Assembly (NCBI GenBank): GCA_050173715.1
Contig: JBFXKO010000012.1
Location: 36,908-100,907, forward strand
Length of the DNA: 64,000 nt
Direction: 5' to 3'
Source of the DNA: Sedimentibacter sp050173715
Lineage (GTDB): Bacteria > Bacillota > Clostridia > Tissierellales > Sedimentibacteraceae
Positions 43,638-52,012 of this stretch are shown here, piece by piece. The translations under genes and the position numbers were made by a program. A model generated the notes under the pieces. The model saw nothing but the letters and a program-made list of their open reading frames with translations, was not told the origin of the DNA and did no database searches. Positions within the stretch are counted from its first letter, which is position 1. Each line of letters starts with the position of its first letter.

Positions 43638-44344
43638 TTTTGCTCCTCTTTAATAAACCTCAAGTATTCTGAGAGTACGGGATAATCTCCGGAAATTATC
43701 TCTGCACCTGCTATTATATATTTTCTATGCCTTTCTAAAATTTTTCTGGGTAGCTTCAAATTATTTTCTAGTACCTTTATTGGCAATAATTTGCTTCTTT
43801 TCATGTCATTTAACAAAATTTGATTTTTAGTTATGTATAAAATTGCTTTGGCACATACTATTTTAGTTTTCTTTGCTTTAGGAGATACATTTACCAAATC
43901 AAAAAAAGAAAAGCCATATCCTTTAAGTATCTCAGAAATTGCTTCTATTTCCAATTTAGCTTCACTATCATGCTTTATTGCCACCTTGCTCATAACCTCC
44001 TGTTTTAAATTAATGTCATCTTCATCAGATTCGCTTTCAAACAAGTGAGGATTGATGGTTACTTCGCAAAAATGCTTTGACTGCTTTTTTATATAATCAA
44101 AGAGTCTTCTTTTTATTACCAACTCTGAAAATGATAAAAAACTTCCCTTTTCATAGGAATATGCTTCAATTGCTTCATGAAATGCAGACAATGAAACAGA
44201 CCATTGGTCATCTGACTTGGTCACATATTTTCCTATGACATTGTTTGCTGTCTTCAATATAAAAAACTCATACTCTTTTAGAAATATATCTGTGTAGTTC
44301 TTATCGTTTTTGGCCATAAGGGCTTTGTTGTCAATTTCTCTCAT
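43634..44344 (-). CDS. sigI: RNA polymerase sigma factor SigI
   Basis: The 236-residue protein has SigI-type features: KYVTKSDDQWSVSLSAFHEA, IEAYSYEKGSFLSFSELVIKRRLFDYIKK (residues about 60-90, given in parts) and a C-terminal DNA-binding part KLPRKILERHRKYIIAGAEIISGDYP. SigI controls envelope, heat-stress or cellulose-related genes in Firmicutes. It is coupled to rsgI by a 4-base overlap, the standard pair. GAGGT lies 8 bases before ATG. Confidence 0.93.
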   Translation of the reverse strand: MREIDNKALMAKNDKNYTDIFLKEYEFFILKTANNVIGKYVTKSDDQWSVSLSAFHEAIEAYSYEKGSFLSFSELVIKRRLFDYIKKQSKHFCEVTINPHLFESESDEDDINLKQEVMSKVAIKHDSEAKLEIEAISEILKGYGFSFFDLVNVSPKAKKTKIVCAKAILYITKNQILLNDMKRSKLLPIKVLENNLKLPRKILERHRKYIIAGAEIISGDYPVLSEYLRFIKEEQN

Positions 44345-44470
44345 AGAATTATACCTCGTTTACATTATTCGAGACAAACTCTGAAATTTTTAAGGTATGT
44401 TCAAAATTAACATATAATAAATGACTAAAATAAATTTCTATGGGAAATATATATTTTGGAGGTGATTATC

Positions 44471-44896
44471 ATGAAATTAAAAGAAATTATGTCAAAGGAT
44501 ATTGCATATGTAAATTCTAATGACTCAATCGAAAAAGCTGCTCAATTAATGAAGCAGTACAATGTAGGTTCCATTCCTATTTGCAGCCAAAATAAGGTTA
44601 TTGGAATTGTAACAGACAGAGACATTGCATTAAAATCAGTAGCAAACGGACAATTTAATCAATCAGTTGGAGAAATAATGACTGGAAACCCTGTGACCGG
44701 AACACCGGACATGGATGTTCATGAAGCAGTAAAAATTATGGGCGAAAAACAAATACGAAGACTCCCTGTTGTTGAAAACAACAGTCTGGTAGGAATAGTA
44801 TCATTAGGGGATATTTCTGTAGAACCAAAATTGCAGGATAATGCAGAGCAAGCATTAAAAAACATTTCACAGCCAACTACTAACAGACTTTCTTAA
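44471..44896 (+). CDS. Two-CBS-domain protein
   Basis: The 141-residue protein has two CBS motifs: MKLKEIMSKDIAYVNSNDSI with NVGSIPICSQNKVIGIVTDRD, and VGEIMTGNPVTGTPDMDVHE with IRRLPVVENNSLVGIVSLGD. Such stand-alone pairs bind adenosyl ligands and act as energy or stress sensors. ATG 44471 follows GGAGGTGA; an in-frame TTG at 44456 lies ahead of that site. It is monocistronic. Confidence 0.9.
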   Translation: MKLKEIMSKDIAYVNSNDSIEKAAQLMKQYNVGSIPICSQNKVIGIVTDRDIALKSVANGQFNQSVGEIMTGNPVTGTPDMDVHEAVKIMGEKQIRRLPVVENNSLVGIVSLGDISVEPKLQDNAEQALKNISQPTTNRLS

Positions 44897-44902
44897 TGCT
44901 TT

Positions 44903-44939
44903 AAGCTAGAGATGGACTTTACGTGTCCATCTCTAGCTT
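44903..44939. terminator. Bidirectional terminator between CBS and DEAD-box genes
   Basis: 15-bp perfect stem AAGCTAGAGATGGAC / GTCCATCTCTAGCTT with a 7-base loop, between convergent genes. Confidence 0.88.
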
Positions 44940-44944
44940 TATGT

Positions 44945-46054
44945 TTAATTCAAAATATTTCTTTTTTCTATTTTAAACCCTATGGCGTTTTCGATAGCTT
45001 CTAGGGTCTCAAAATCCTTAGGTGCCACAAACAAACATGTGTATCCGCTTTCGCCTGCTCTTCCCGTCCTACCGATGCGGTGTATGTAAGATTCAGGATT
45101 TTCAGGAATATCATAGTTGTAAATATGTCCTACCCCGCTTATGTCAAGTCCTCTTGCTGCCACATCTGTTGCAATCAAATATTGTATGTCTCCTTTTCTG
45201 AATGATTTCATAATGCGTTCACGTTTGGATTGAAGAATGTCGGAATGAAGTTTTTCACAGTTGTAGCCTCTCAAATGCATTGCTTCATCCAGATTATCCA
45301 CTCTTATTTTAGTCCTGCAGAATATAATTGCCATGAATGGTCTATCTTGATCCAACACGCTAAACAATGCTTCCTGCTTTCTCCTGTCAGTGGTTTCCAC
45401 AACTTGCTGTTTGATATTTTCAAGGGTTACACTTTCCTTTTCAACAGAAACCGATACTGGGTTTTTCATGTACCTGTATGCAAGCTTTTTCACCTGTGAG
45501 TCAATAGTTGCCGAAAAACACAGTGTCTGCCTTGTTTTTGGAGTTTCCTTTATTATATCTTCTACTTCATTTTTAAATCCCATTAAAAGCATCTGGTCAG
45601 CTTCATCCAGCACCAATGTTTTTAATTTGCTCAAATCAACGGTTTCTCTCCCTATATGATCCAGCAGTCTTCCCGGAGTTGCAATAATCATGTGTATATT
45701 GTTTTTTAGCTTTCTAACCTGCGAAGCAATATCCTTGCCGCCATATGCAGCCAGTATGTTTATTTCTTTTGCCTTAGTCAGTTTAGTTGCTTCTTCAGTT
45801 ATTTGAATTGCCAGCTCGCGGGTTGGTGTAATTATTAATGACTGCACATATTCTGAATTTACATCAGTATTTTCAAAAATAGGCAATAAAAATGCAAGAG
45901 TCTTGCCTGTTCCGGTCTGAGCTTCAGCTATGACATCCTTTCCTTCCTTAACCAATGCAATGCATTGCTCTTGGATGGGAGTTGGCTCAGTAATACTTAA
46001 GTTTTGCAATATATCTATTAACGAATTGCTTATTCCAAGTTCTTTAAAGTCCAT
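44945..46054 (-). CDS. DEAD-box RNA helicase
   Basis: The 369-residue protein consists of the two RecA-like helicase domains. Motifs are Q-motif TPIQEQCIAL, I AEAQTGTGKT, Ia TPTRELAIQ, II VLDEADQML, III SATID, IV IIFCRT, V ATDVAARGLDI and VI HRIGRTGRAG. It lacks the long basic C-terminal extension and RNA-binding domain of CsdA/DbpA, so its RNA target is unclear. I use ATG 46054 (MDFKELGIS), preceded by AAAGG-rich sequence, rather than the longer frame to 46123. Confidence 0.93.
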   Translation of the reverse strand: MDFKELGISNSLIDILQNLSITEPTPIQEQCIALVKEGKDVIAEAQTGTGKTLAFLLPIFENTDVNSEYVQSLIITPTRELAIQITEEATKLTKAKEINILAAYGGKDIASQVRKLKNNIHMIIATPGRLLDHIGRETVDLSKLKTLVLDEADQMLLMGFKNEVEDIIKETPKTRQTLCFSATIDSQVKKLAYRYMKNPVSVSVEKESVTLENIKQQVVETTDRRKQEALFSVLDQDRPFMAIIFCRTKIRVDNLDEAMHLRGYNCEKLHSDILQSKRERIMKSFRKGDIQYLIATDVAARGLDISGVGHIYNYDIPENPESYIHRIGRTGRAGESGYTCLFVAPKDFETLEAIENAIGFKIEKRNILN

Positions 46055-46064
46055 TGTGTATCCT

Positions 46065-46928
46065 TTACCTTTCTTCGCCCATAAACACCATGCAAAGCAT
46101 TCCTGGGCCTGTGTGGGAGCCAATTATAGGTCCTATGTAATTAATGACTACATCCTTTACATTAATCTCGTTTATAACCATCCTTTTAAGTTGCTCTGCA
46201 TCCGCCAAACAGTCTCCATGATTTATAAAAATGGTTTGTTCTTGAGGATTTTTTATATTTTGAAGCTCATCAAGCAACTCTCTTATTGCTTTTTTTCTAC
46301 CTCTTATTTTTTTAACAACATCCAGCTTTCCTTCATTGTTGACACTCAATAAGGGCTTCACGTCCAAAATAGTTCCTACTGCAGCACTGGTAGCAGATAT
46401 TCTTCCGCCCCTTTTCAAATGGTCCAAGCTGTCAATAATAAACCAATGATTGGATTTAAGCTTGTTATTTTCAACCCACTCAGTGATTTCATTCTTTTGC
46501 TTTCCTTGCTTTAACATTTCATTTGCATAAAACACTAACAGCCCAAGCCCTACAGAAGCGCTTTTAGAATCAATTACTGCAATGTCTGCATCCGGAAATT
46601 CTTCTAAAACCATATTTCTTGCAATGATTGAATTATTGAATGTCTGACTCAGCGCAGAAGAAAATCCTATGTAAATTACTGCATTTCCTTCTTTTGCATA
46701 TTTTTTAAATTCTTGTTCAAATGTATATGATGAAATTTGTGAGGTTGAAGGCATTGCACCATTTCTCAGCTCATTGTAAAAATCCTTATAGCTTAATGTC
46801 TTTCCAAAATCATCAATGTAATCCTTGCCGTTTATTGAATATGGAAAAGAAATCACATTTATGTTGTTTTCATTTATATAATCAAAGGACAAGTCACAGC
46901 TTGAATCGGTCAGTATAACTGTATTCAT
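46065..46928 (-). CDS. DegV-family fatty-acid-binding protein
   Basis: The 287-residue protein has the DegV signature: VILTDSSCDLSFDYI at the start, PSTSQISSYTFEQEFKKYA, IYIGFSSALSQTFNNSIIA, DSKSASVGLGLLVF, and LDHLKRGGRISATSAAVGTI. DegV proteins bind a fatty acid (FakB-like) and in some species deliver it to a FakA kinase, which is not in the window. GAGGGG precedes ATG. It lies 10 bases before the DEAD-box gene on the same strand, possibly cotranscribed. Confidence 0.92.
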   Translation of the reverse strand: MNTVILTDSSCDLSFDYINENNINVISFPYSINGKDYIDDFGKTLSYKDFYNELRNGAMPSTSQISSYTFEQEFKKYAKEGNAVIYIGFSSALSQTFNNSIIARNMVLEEFPDADIAVIDSKSASVGLGLLVFYANEMLKQGKQKNEITEWVENNKLKSNHWFIIDSLDHLKRGGRISATSAAVGTILDVKPLLSVNNEGKLDVVKKIRGRKKAIRELLDELQNIKNPQEQTIFINHGDCLADAEQLKRMVINEINVKDVVINYIGPIIGSHTGPGMLCMVFMGEER

Positions 46929-47068
46929 TATATTATTCCCCTCTTTACTTAGTACATATCAAAGATTATACTTTATAAAAAATATAATTTCAACAAATTA
47001 TTCTTGCTTAATTATTGTTAAAATAATAATTGTAAGCATCCTGAAGCCATGCTATAAGCTTTCATGTT

Positions 47069-47098
47069 AGATCTGATCTATTTAATTATATCAGATCT
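47069..47098. repeat. Inverted repeat of unknown role
   Basis: Perfect 9-base arms AGATCTGAT / ATCAGATCT with a 12-base centre, in the gap between the degV and uspA genes. It has no T-run. It could be an operator for degV or a fold-back element. Confidence 0.45.
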
Positions 47099-47126
47099 CC
47101 AATTTAACAACAAATGGCAATCAAAA

Positions 47127-47167
47127 AAACCATCTTGAAAATTTTTTATAATTTTCTAAGATAGTTT
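47127..47167 (-). terminator. Terminator of uspA
   Basis: On the minus strand, AAACTATCTTAGAAAATT pairs with AATTTTCAAGATGGTTT (two imperfections), followed by seven T. Confidence 0.75.
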
Positions 47168-47183
47168 TATGTTATTTTTAATT

Positions 47184-47669
47184 TTATGGCTCAAAGCTGT
47201 TTCGTATAACCAACACTGGGCAAGGTGCTTCTGCTAAAACCTTTTGAGTAACTGATCCTACAAAAAATCTTTTTACCTTTGAAAATCCTCTATTCCCCAT
47301 TACTATCAAATCATAGTTTCCGTTTTTTGCTGTTTCTATGATTTTATCAAATGGATCCCCTATAAGAACTTCTTTTTCAACCCTTGTTCCACGAAAATCA
47401 AGCTTTGTAACTATTTGATCCAATAGCACCTGCGCATTTTCCACATATTTGCTTTCAAGTTTCTTTTCCAATTCCACACTGTTAGCAATAATTGAACCAT
47501 CCACCGCATTCCACAGATTTTCATTTCTTTCTTTTCTTCTGTTTTCTGTTGATTTGACTACAGAAATGAGCTTTATGTCTGAATTGTATTTTTTTCCTAT
47601 TTCTATAGATTTTTTAACTGCGCTAATTGATGCATTTGATCCATCAACAGGAACTAATATTTTGTTCAT
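47184..47669 (-). CDS. Universal stress protein (UspA family)
   Basis: The 161-residue protein has one Usp domain: ILVPVDGSNASISAVKKSIE at the start and IVMGNRGFSKVKRFFVGSVT near the end. The latter holds the G-2x-G-9x-G-S ATP-binding pattern, so it is likely an ATP-binding type. PCPVLVIR closes the fold. GGAGGGATTCT precedes the ATG. It is probably monocistronic, with its own terminator downstream. Confidence 0.9.
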   Translation of the reverse strand: MNKILVPVDGSNASISAVKKSIEIGKKYNSDIKLISVVKSTENRRKERNENLWNAVDGSIIANSVELEKKLESKYVENAQVLLDQIVTKLDFRGTRVEKEVLIGDPFDKIIETAKNGNYDLIVMGNRGFSKVKRFFVGSVTQKVLAEAPCPVLVIRNSFEP

Positions 47670-47744
47670 AGAATCCCTCCTAAATTAATATATATATATC
47701 CATTCCTAGACTGCTTAAACAAAATATTAAGAATATAAGAAGAA

Positions 47745-48074
47745 TTATCCTAATTTATCTCCATTTTCAACAAACCTATCAGGCTGAATTAAAACAATCC
47801 CATCCTTGGAATAGGTTCCAAGCACCAATACCTCAGACATAAAATCAGCTATTTGTCTTGGGGGAAAATTAACCACAGCAAGAACCTGCTTTCCGACTAA
47901 ATCTTCAATTTTATATAATTCAGTAACCTGAGCGCTGGATTTCTTCTTTCCTATATCATCACCAAAATCAACCAACAATTTATATGCAGGACGTCTTGCT
48001 TTTTCAAAAACCTCTGCCTTTATTATTTCACCAACTCTTATATCTATCTTAGCAAAATCATCAAATGTAACCAT
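47745..48074 (-). CDS. csaA: CsaA-like tRNA-binding-domain protein
   Basis: The 109-residue protein matches CsaA: FDDFAKIDIRVGEIIKAEVF, YKLLVDFGDDIGKKKSSAQV, VGKQVLAVVNFPPRQIADFM and VLVLGTYSKDGIVLI. This is the OB-fold tRNA-binding domain also seen at the C-terminus of methionyl-tRNA synthetases. CsaA has a proposed role in protein export; the physiological role is uncertain. It is at normal length. GAGGTGA precedes ATG. Confidence 0.92.
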   Translation of the reverse strand: MVTFDDFAKIDIRVGEIIKAEVFEKARRPAYKLLVDFGDDIGKKKSSAQVTELYKIEDLVGKQVLAVVNFPPRQIADFMSEVLVLGTYSKDGIVLIQPDRFVENGDKLG

Positions 48075-48095
48075 ATTATCATATTCACCTCGATG

Positions 48096-48635
48096 TTAAT
48101 TTCTTAAAACAGTTATAAAACCATCAAGTATCTTGTGGCTGAGTTTAAAACCCTTAGCCAAATAAAACTCCATGGCATTATCATTTCCATTAGATACGAA
48201 TATAAAAATGTCATCTATTTCATGAAAGGTGTTGAGCCATTCCATAGACATATTGAACAATACGCTGCCTATGCCTCTGTTTCTATACCCAGGTTTAATA
48301 TAAAACTGTGAAAGGCTTCCCACATCTTCATTTTTAACTGAATCAAAATCAAAGAAGGCATCACAGTGCAATGTTGCAAATCCTCCTGAATATGTTGTTT
48401 TAGGAGCGACAGTACTGTAAGCATAGCCGACAATTTCATCATCATCCTTAGCAACAGCTATGTAATTAGCCTTAGAACCTTTTACAGATGGAACCAATCT
48501 TGTTTCAAAGCACATGTTGTCAAAGAACTCCGGATGAATACTTGCCTTAGATTTCTGATAATGCATTAAATCATTGCATAAATCCTTTATGCTTGCTAAA
48601 TTATTCTCAGAAATTACTTCATAACTAATACTCAT
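48096..48635 (-). CDS. GNAT-family N-acetyltransferase
   Basis: The 179-residue protein shows the GNAT fold. A central strand IVGYAYSTVAPKTT leads to LSQFYIKPGYRNRGIGSVLF, which holds the acetyl-CoA loop (R-x-x-G-x-G/A), then AMEFYLAKGFKLSHKIL. Substrate unknown. I take ATG 48635 because AGGAAG lies just upstream; the frame open to 48731 has no good ribosome binding site and runs towards the IS element. It ends 21 bases before csaA. Confidence 0.85.
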   Translation of the reverse strand: MSISYEVISENNLASIKDLCNDLMHYQKSKASIHPEFFDNMCFETRLVPSVKGSKANYIAVAKDDDEIVGYAYSTVAPKTTYSGGFATLHCDAFFDFDSVKNEDVGSLSQFYIKPGYRNRGIGSVLFNMSMEWLNTFHEIDDIFIFVSNGNDNAMEFYLAKGFKLSHKILDGFITVLRN

Positions 48636-48771
48636 TTCTTCCTGATTTCTAAAACCATAACATTTAATAACATTATGTTTTTTCATCTTATGTGAATACA
48701 ACAAGATTCCCGGGTACCCAACAGCAATCATTGATTGCGTGTGCTGGGGTTCTTATTTTATTAATAAGACG

Positions 48772-48940
48772 GTGGTGTCACAGGATTCAACCACTAAGAT
48801 TAATCCTTACGTATTAAAACCTCGCATAGCCTTAATTGATTTTTTCAATTAAGTTCAACAAGATTGCAGCTGTTAGCTGCTCCTAATATGTTATTCCACC
48901 AAAGCCTTTCAACTTAGTGTTCTTTGGCAGTTTTTTTATA
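48772..48940 (-). ncRNA. Candidate omega RNA (reRNA) scaffold at the right end of the IS607 element
   Basis: Directly after the tnpB stop on the minus strand are hairpins AAAAAACTGCCAAAG.../...CTTTGGTGG, CAGCTAACAGCTG, AACTTAATTGAAAAAATCAA and a last one GTGGTTGAATCCTGTGACACCAC. In TnpB elements the guide-RNA scaffold spans this location and ends in a hairpin at the element edge. This fit is by position and form only; with tnpB deleted it would have no local partner. Confidence 0.45.
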
Positions 48941-49509
48941 TTAAGATGCTAATCCCAGTGTTTGTTTTCTGTTTTTTATCCACAAATCAGGTTTTTCACC
49001 TACCTTTCTTTTTATAATATTATTTATAATTGCCCATTTTGACCATTCATTCTTTTTATTAAATTCTTCTTTGTTGTATATTAATTTGTTTTTTAGTATT
49101 CTTGGTACCTTTTCTTTTAATATGCTAATTTCCGTTTTCTTTTTTCTAACTTTTTTATTAATGCATTTCGTTTCTTTTCTGATAAATTTTCATTATTTAA
49201 CTTATTTTCTATACTCTTTACTTTTTTATTATAGTTGTTATAATTTAGTTTCAATAATTCTTTTTGGGACTGTATTGTCTGTCTGGCTGATTCTACCGCA
49301 TCCTTTGCTTGTCGAATGTTTAAATTATATTTAAAAGCTACATCTTTTTCTAAATCTCCTATTTTACATGCCTCAAGAAGTCGTTTAAATGAATATCGTA
49401 TAGCAGTACAAAATGTTAACATCATATCATTTAGTGTTTTTGTATATTCCTCTGACACATTAAATAATACTGCTTGTATTGTTATTTTCAATATTTTCAT
49501 CCCTTTCAT
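48941..49509 (-). pseudogene. TnpB remnant, internally deleted and frameshifted
   Basis: The N-terminal 130 residues are intact TnpB-like sequence (KITIQAVLFNVSEEYTKTLN, KYNLNIRQAKDAVESARQTI, KKLEKRKRKL) and then stop at 49117. In another frame after about 49140 the text ILKEKVPRILKNKLIYNKEE and WIKNRKQTLGLAS continues to a stop at 48941. A normal TnpB has about 380-400 residues with a RuvC-like nuclease core; that core is absent here. So an internal deletion plus frame change has inactivated it. It overlaps tnpA by 50 bases. Confidence 0.75.
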
Positions 49510-50134
49510 TTTCTAATTCTTGAATGGATTTTTGTATAGCTTTTTTTACCTTCCTGCCTCCTCTACTGCCATAAAGTTTTGCGCTAAAACAAGTTATTAT
49601 GGAAATTAAATCATTAACCATCTCTTCATTTGCTTCTTTTTTCTCATTATGTTCTATCACCTCTACTTTAACGTTAAAGGATTTAGCATATTCTTTTAAA
49701 TAATTATAGCCAAATCTTGCAAGTCTATCTTCATATTCAATAACAATATATTTCACTTCATCAAGCCGTCTGTACATTTTTATTAATTCTCTTCTGTTAT
49801 CATTTATTCCACTTGCAACTTCTTCAAATACTTCAACAATATTATATTGCTTTTCTTTACAATATTTAACTAATCTATCTTTTTGTCTTTGAAGATTCCC
49901 TGATTCTTGCTGTTCTTTTGTGGATACCCTACAATAAACAAATACATTTCGTTCATTCTTTTGTGATTTATCATTCCCTATATATTTTTCTACATCATCA
50001 CAATCATATCGTCTATGACCGCCGGCTGTTTTGTATTTTGCTTTTAATAAACCTTCATTATCCCAAATTTTTAGCGTTTTTACTGTAACACCAGTTAATT
50101 TACTTACTTCTGATATACTTACCATTTTTCCCAT
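49460..50134 (-). CDS. tnpA: IS607-family TnpA: MerR-HTH serine recombinase
   Basis: The 224-residue protein has an N-terminal MerR-type helix-turn-helix (ISEVSKLTGVTVKTLKIWDN, then GGHRRYDCDDVEKYIG; residues about 5-48). A serine recombinase domain follows: VFVYCRVSTKEQQESGNLQR with the active-site Ser in RVS, EDRLARFGY and a C-terminal SIITCFSAKLYGSRGGRKVK. ATG 50134 follows GAGGTGG by six bases; the ORF open to 50197 is not needed. The catalytic sites look intact, so it may still mobilise the element. Confidence 0.92.
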   Translation of the reverse strand: MGKMVSISEVSKLTGVTVKTLKIWDNEGLLKAKYKTAGGHRRYDCDDVEKYIGNDKSQKNERNVFVYCRVSTKEQQESGNLQRQKDRLVKYCKEKQYNIVEVFEEVASGINDNRRELIKMYRRLDEVKYIVIEYEDRLARFGYNYLKEYAKSFNVKVEVIEHNEKKEANEEMVNDLISIITCFSAKLYGSRGGRKVKKAIQKSIQELENERDENIENNNTSSII

Positions 50135-50183
50135 TAGTTTCCACCTCAAAATAAATATATCACATTTTTGATATTTGTATAGT

Positions 50184-50200
50184 ATTTTGTTCAACAAAAT
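50184..50200. repeat. Palindrome at the left end of the IS607 element
   Basis: ATTTTGTTCAACAAAAT is a perfect 17-base palindrome about 50 bases upstream of tnpA. It may be a recombinase or regulator binding site. Confidence 0.5.
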
Positions 50201-50342
50201 GATGATTTGTTATGATTATTTGCAGCTGTTGTTACCTCCTAAACTTAACTTCCTTATTCTATTTATTATTTTGGCTACAATTAATGCATACTAAACCATA
50301 TTATGAAGAATAAAAATAAGGGTAGTCATCTTTATTAATAAT

Positions 50343-51569
50343 TTATACATTAAGTAAAATATCACTTGCTAATTCTAAGCACTCTTTTCCTTTTAATAAA
50401 TCTCCGGAGCATTGAAGCAAGAAATTATTGCCTCCGCCCTTGCCGTTTATTAATGTTTTGCATTGTTCAAAAATGTTTTTTATGTCAAGAATTAAGTTTT
50501 TGGACTGACCTATGATCAAGCTGCAGACATTGTCAACTTCTGAAGAAAGCACTACCACACAGTTATCATCCTCAGTTATTTTAGAACAAATAAATCTTAA
50601 ATCCTTTACATCATTGTCTGAATATACAAAGACATAACTGATTCCGTCCTTAAAAACTGCCTTTTGTTTAAATTCCTTTGCTTTATAATCATTAAGTTGA
50701 CCGTTTAATATATTTAAATCCTTTTTAAGCTTCTTGTTTTCATTCAATATTTTTTCAAAATTGTCCAGGAGCATATCCGTCCTGCAGGTTAAGCTAGAGG
50801 CTAAGCTTAAAATGTTCTTATTTTTTGCAATATAATCATTCAATGCTCTGTTTCCGCATAAAAATTCAACTCTTGTTCCATTTTTGTACTTTTCAAATTT
50901 AGTTACCTTTAAAATTCCTATTTCACCTGTATAGTTAACATGAGTGCCTCCGCAGGCACAATCATCATATTGTTCTATGCTGATTATCCTCAAATAATCC
51001 AGTTCAATAGGTGCTTTTCTCAAATGTAGTTTTAAAGCATCCTCATAAGCATATGTCTTGGCAGTCACTTTTTTATTATCATATATTATCTTGTTACTAA
51101 GAATTTCAGCATGCTCTATCATTTCATCAGTTAATGGAATATCAATATCTACTGTTGTATAGTTGTCGCTTAAATGAAAACCCACCGTATTTCCGTTAAA
51201 GAGCTCTGCAAATACATATGATAATATATGCTGTCCAGTATGCTGTTGCATATAATCAAATCTGATACTAAAATCTATGACCACTGAAACAGTCCCGCTG
51301 ACAGGTTCTTTCAGAAAATGTATTATTTCCTCTTCTCTTTCCCGAACATTAAAAACCTTTATTCCATCAATGGTTCCTTCGTCCTTTGGCTGTCCTCCTG
51401 ACATGTGAGGATAAAATATGGTTTTATCTAATATCACTTCGTAATAATCTTCTTTTTTAGTGCAGCTTATCACCTCTGCATCCAATTTATCTATATATGA
51501 ATTTTCCTGGTATACCTTGTCACTTGTTATCAATTTATATCTCCTGTCTTTACTTTTATATAATAACAT
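50343..51569 (-). CDS. Alanyl-tRNA editing protein with DHHA1 domain (AlaX-L type)
   Basis: The 408-residue protein begins with an AlaRS-editing-like beta-barrel: IFYPHMSGGQPKDEG, then the zinc-binding MQQHTGQHILSYVFAE and CACGGTHVNYTGEIGILKV (His-x3-His and Cys-x3-His). A coiled stretch (LDNFEKILNENKKLKKDLN) leads to the DHHA1 domain with GKGGGNNFLLQCSG near the end. It hydrolyses mischarged Ser- or Gly-tRNA(Ala) in trans. It has no synthetase domain. Length is typical of AlaX-L. It is monocistronic. Confidence 0.93.
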   Translation of the reverse strand: MLLYKSKDRRYKLITSDKVYQENSYIDKLDAEVISCTKKEDYYEVILDKTIFYPHMSGGQPKDEGTIDGIKVFNVREREEEIIHFLKEPVSGTVSVVIDFSIRFDYMQQHTGQHILSYVFAELFNGNTVGFHLSDNYTTVDIDIPLTDEMIEHAEILSNKIIYDNKKVTAKTYAYEDALKLHLRKAPIELDYLRIISIEQYDDCACGGTHVNYTGEIGILKVTKFEKYKNGTRVEFLCGNRALNDYIAKNKNILSLASSLTCRTDMLLDNFEKILNENKKLKKDLNILNGQLNDYKAKEFKQKAVFKDGISYVFVYSDNDVKDLRFICSKITEDDNCVVVLSSEVDNVCSLIIGQSKNLILDIKNIFEQCKTLINGKGGGNNFLLQCSGDLLKGKECLELASDILLNV

Positions 51570-51624
51570 AATACCAAAATAACTCTAAAATTTAAACAAT
51601 AAATTAAATAAATTGCGAACTATA

Positions 51625-51653
51625 AAAAAGAAGATAAAAATTATCTTCTTTTT
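51625..51653 (-). terminator. Hairpin terminator next to the orphan fragment
   Basis: 13-bp stem AAAAAGAAGATAA / TTATCTTCTTTTT with a 3-base loop. On the minus strand a T-run follows, just after the stop of the coding fragment at 51641-51643. Confidence 0.8.
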
Positions 51654-51892
51654 CCCCTTTTGCTGTAATCCTCTTCAATTTCCTGTTTCCAGCTTGAATC
51701 AACCTTTTTACCCTGTCTGAAACAGCTTACTGCTTCACTGACTACCTTGTAGTTAAGCTCTGTTCCCGCATGGTCGCAGCAGAAGTTGACTGCTCTGTCC
51801 ACATTTATTCCAAAACTTGATGCCGTCTCTATAAAAACTTTTATACATATAAAAAAATATAGAAATCTTATTAAATCACTATATTCATATCG
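51641..51892 (-). pseudogene. 3' fragment of a coding sequence of unknown family
   Basis: A frame open from 51892 to the stop at 51643-51641 has no ATG, GTG or TTG start. It encodes FIETASSFGINVDRAVNFCC, DHAGTELNYKVVSEAVSCFR and QGKKVDSSWKQEIEEDYSKR (consecutive parts). Its codon use is like that of real genes, and a terminator follows. So this is probably the tail of a gene whose 5' part was lost; upstream of 51893 is AT-rich with stops. The family was not recognised. The remaining gap to 52012 holds only AT-rich DNA. Confidence 0.6.
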
Positions 51893-52012
51893 TCATATAA
51901 AATAAAAATTCATTGTTATTATTTTATTGCTCAACTATTAATGTTTTATTGTCACCACGGAGAAAAGCTGTTATACTTTATTCATAATCGTTATATAAAA
52001 GTGAGGTATACT

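Larger units (their letters stand above)
48770..50260 (-). mobile_element. IS607-family element with intact serine recombinase and deleted tnpB
   Basis: It contains a MerR-HTH plus serine-recombinase tnpA (49460-50134), a tnpB overlapping it but with internal loss and a frameshift (48941-49509), and a 3' noncoding end with omega-RNA-like hairpins (48772-48940). IS607 elements have no terminal inverted repeats and insert at GG dinucleotides, so the ends are approximate. It sits between the GNAT and alaX genes. Confidence 0.75.

Noticed and set aside
49071..49334. 87-codon plus-strand frame in the IS element
   Set aside because: Antisense to tnpB and rich in Phe/Leu from AT-rich DNA; no ribosome binding site.
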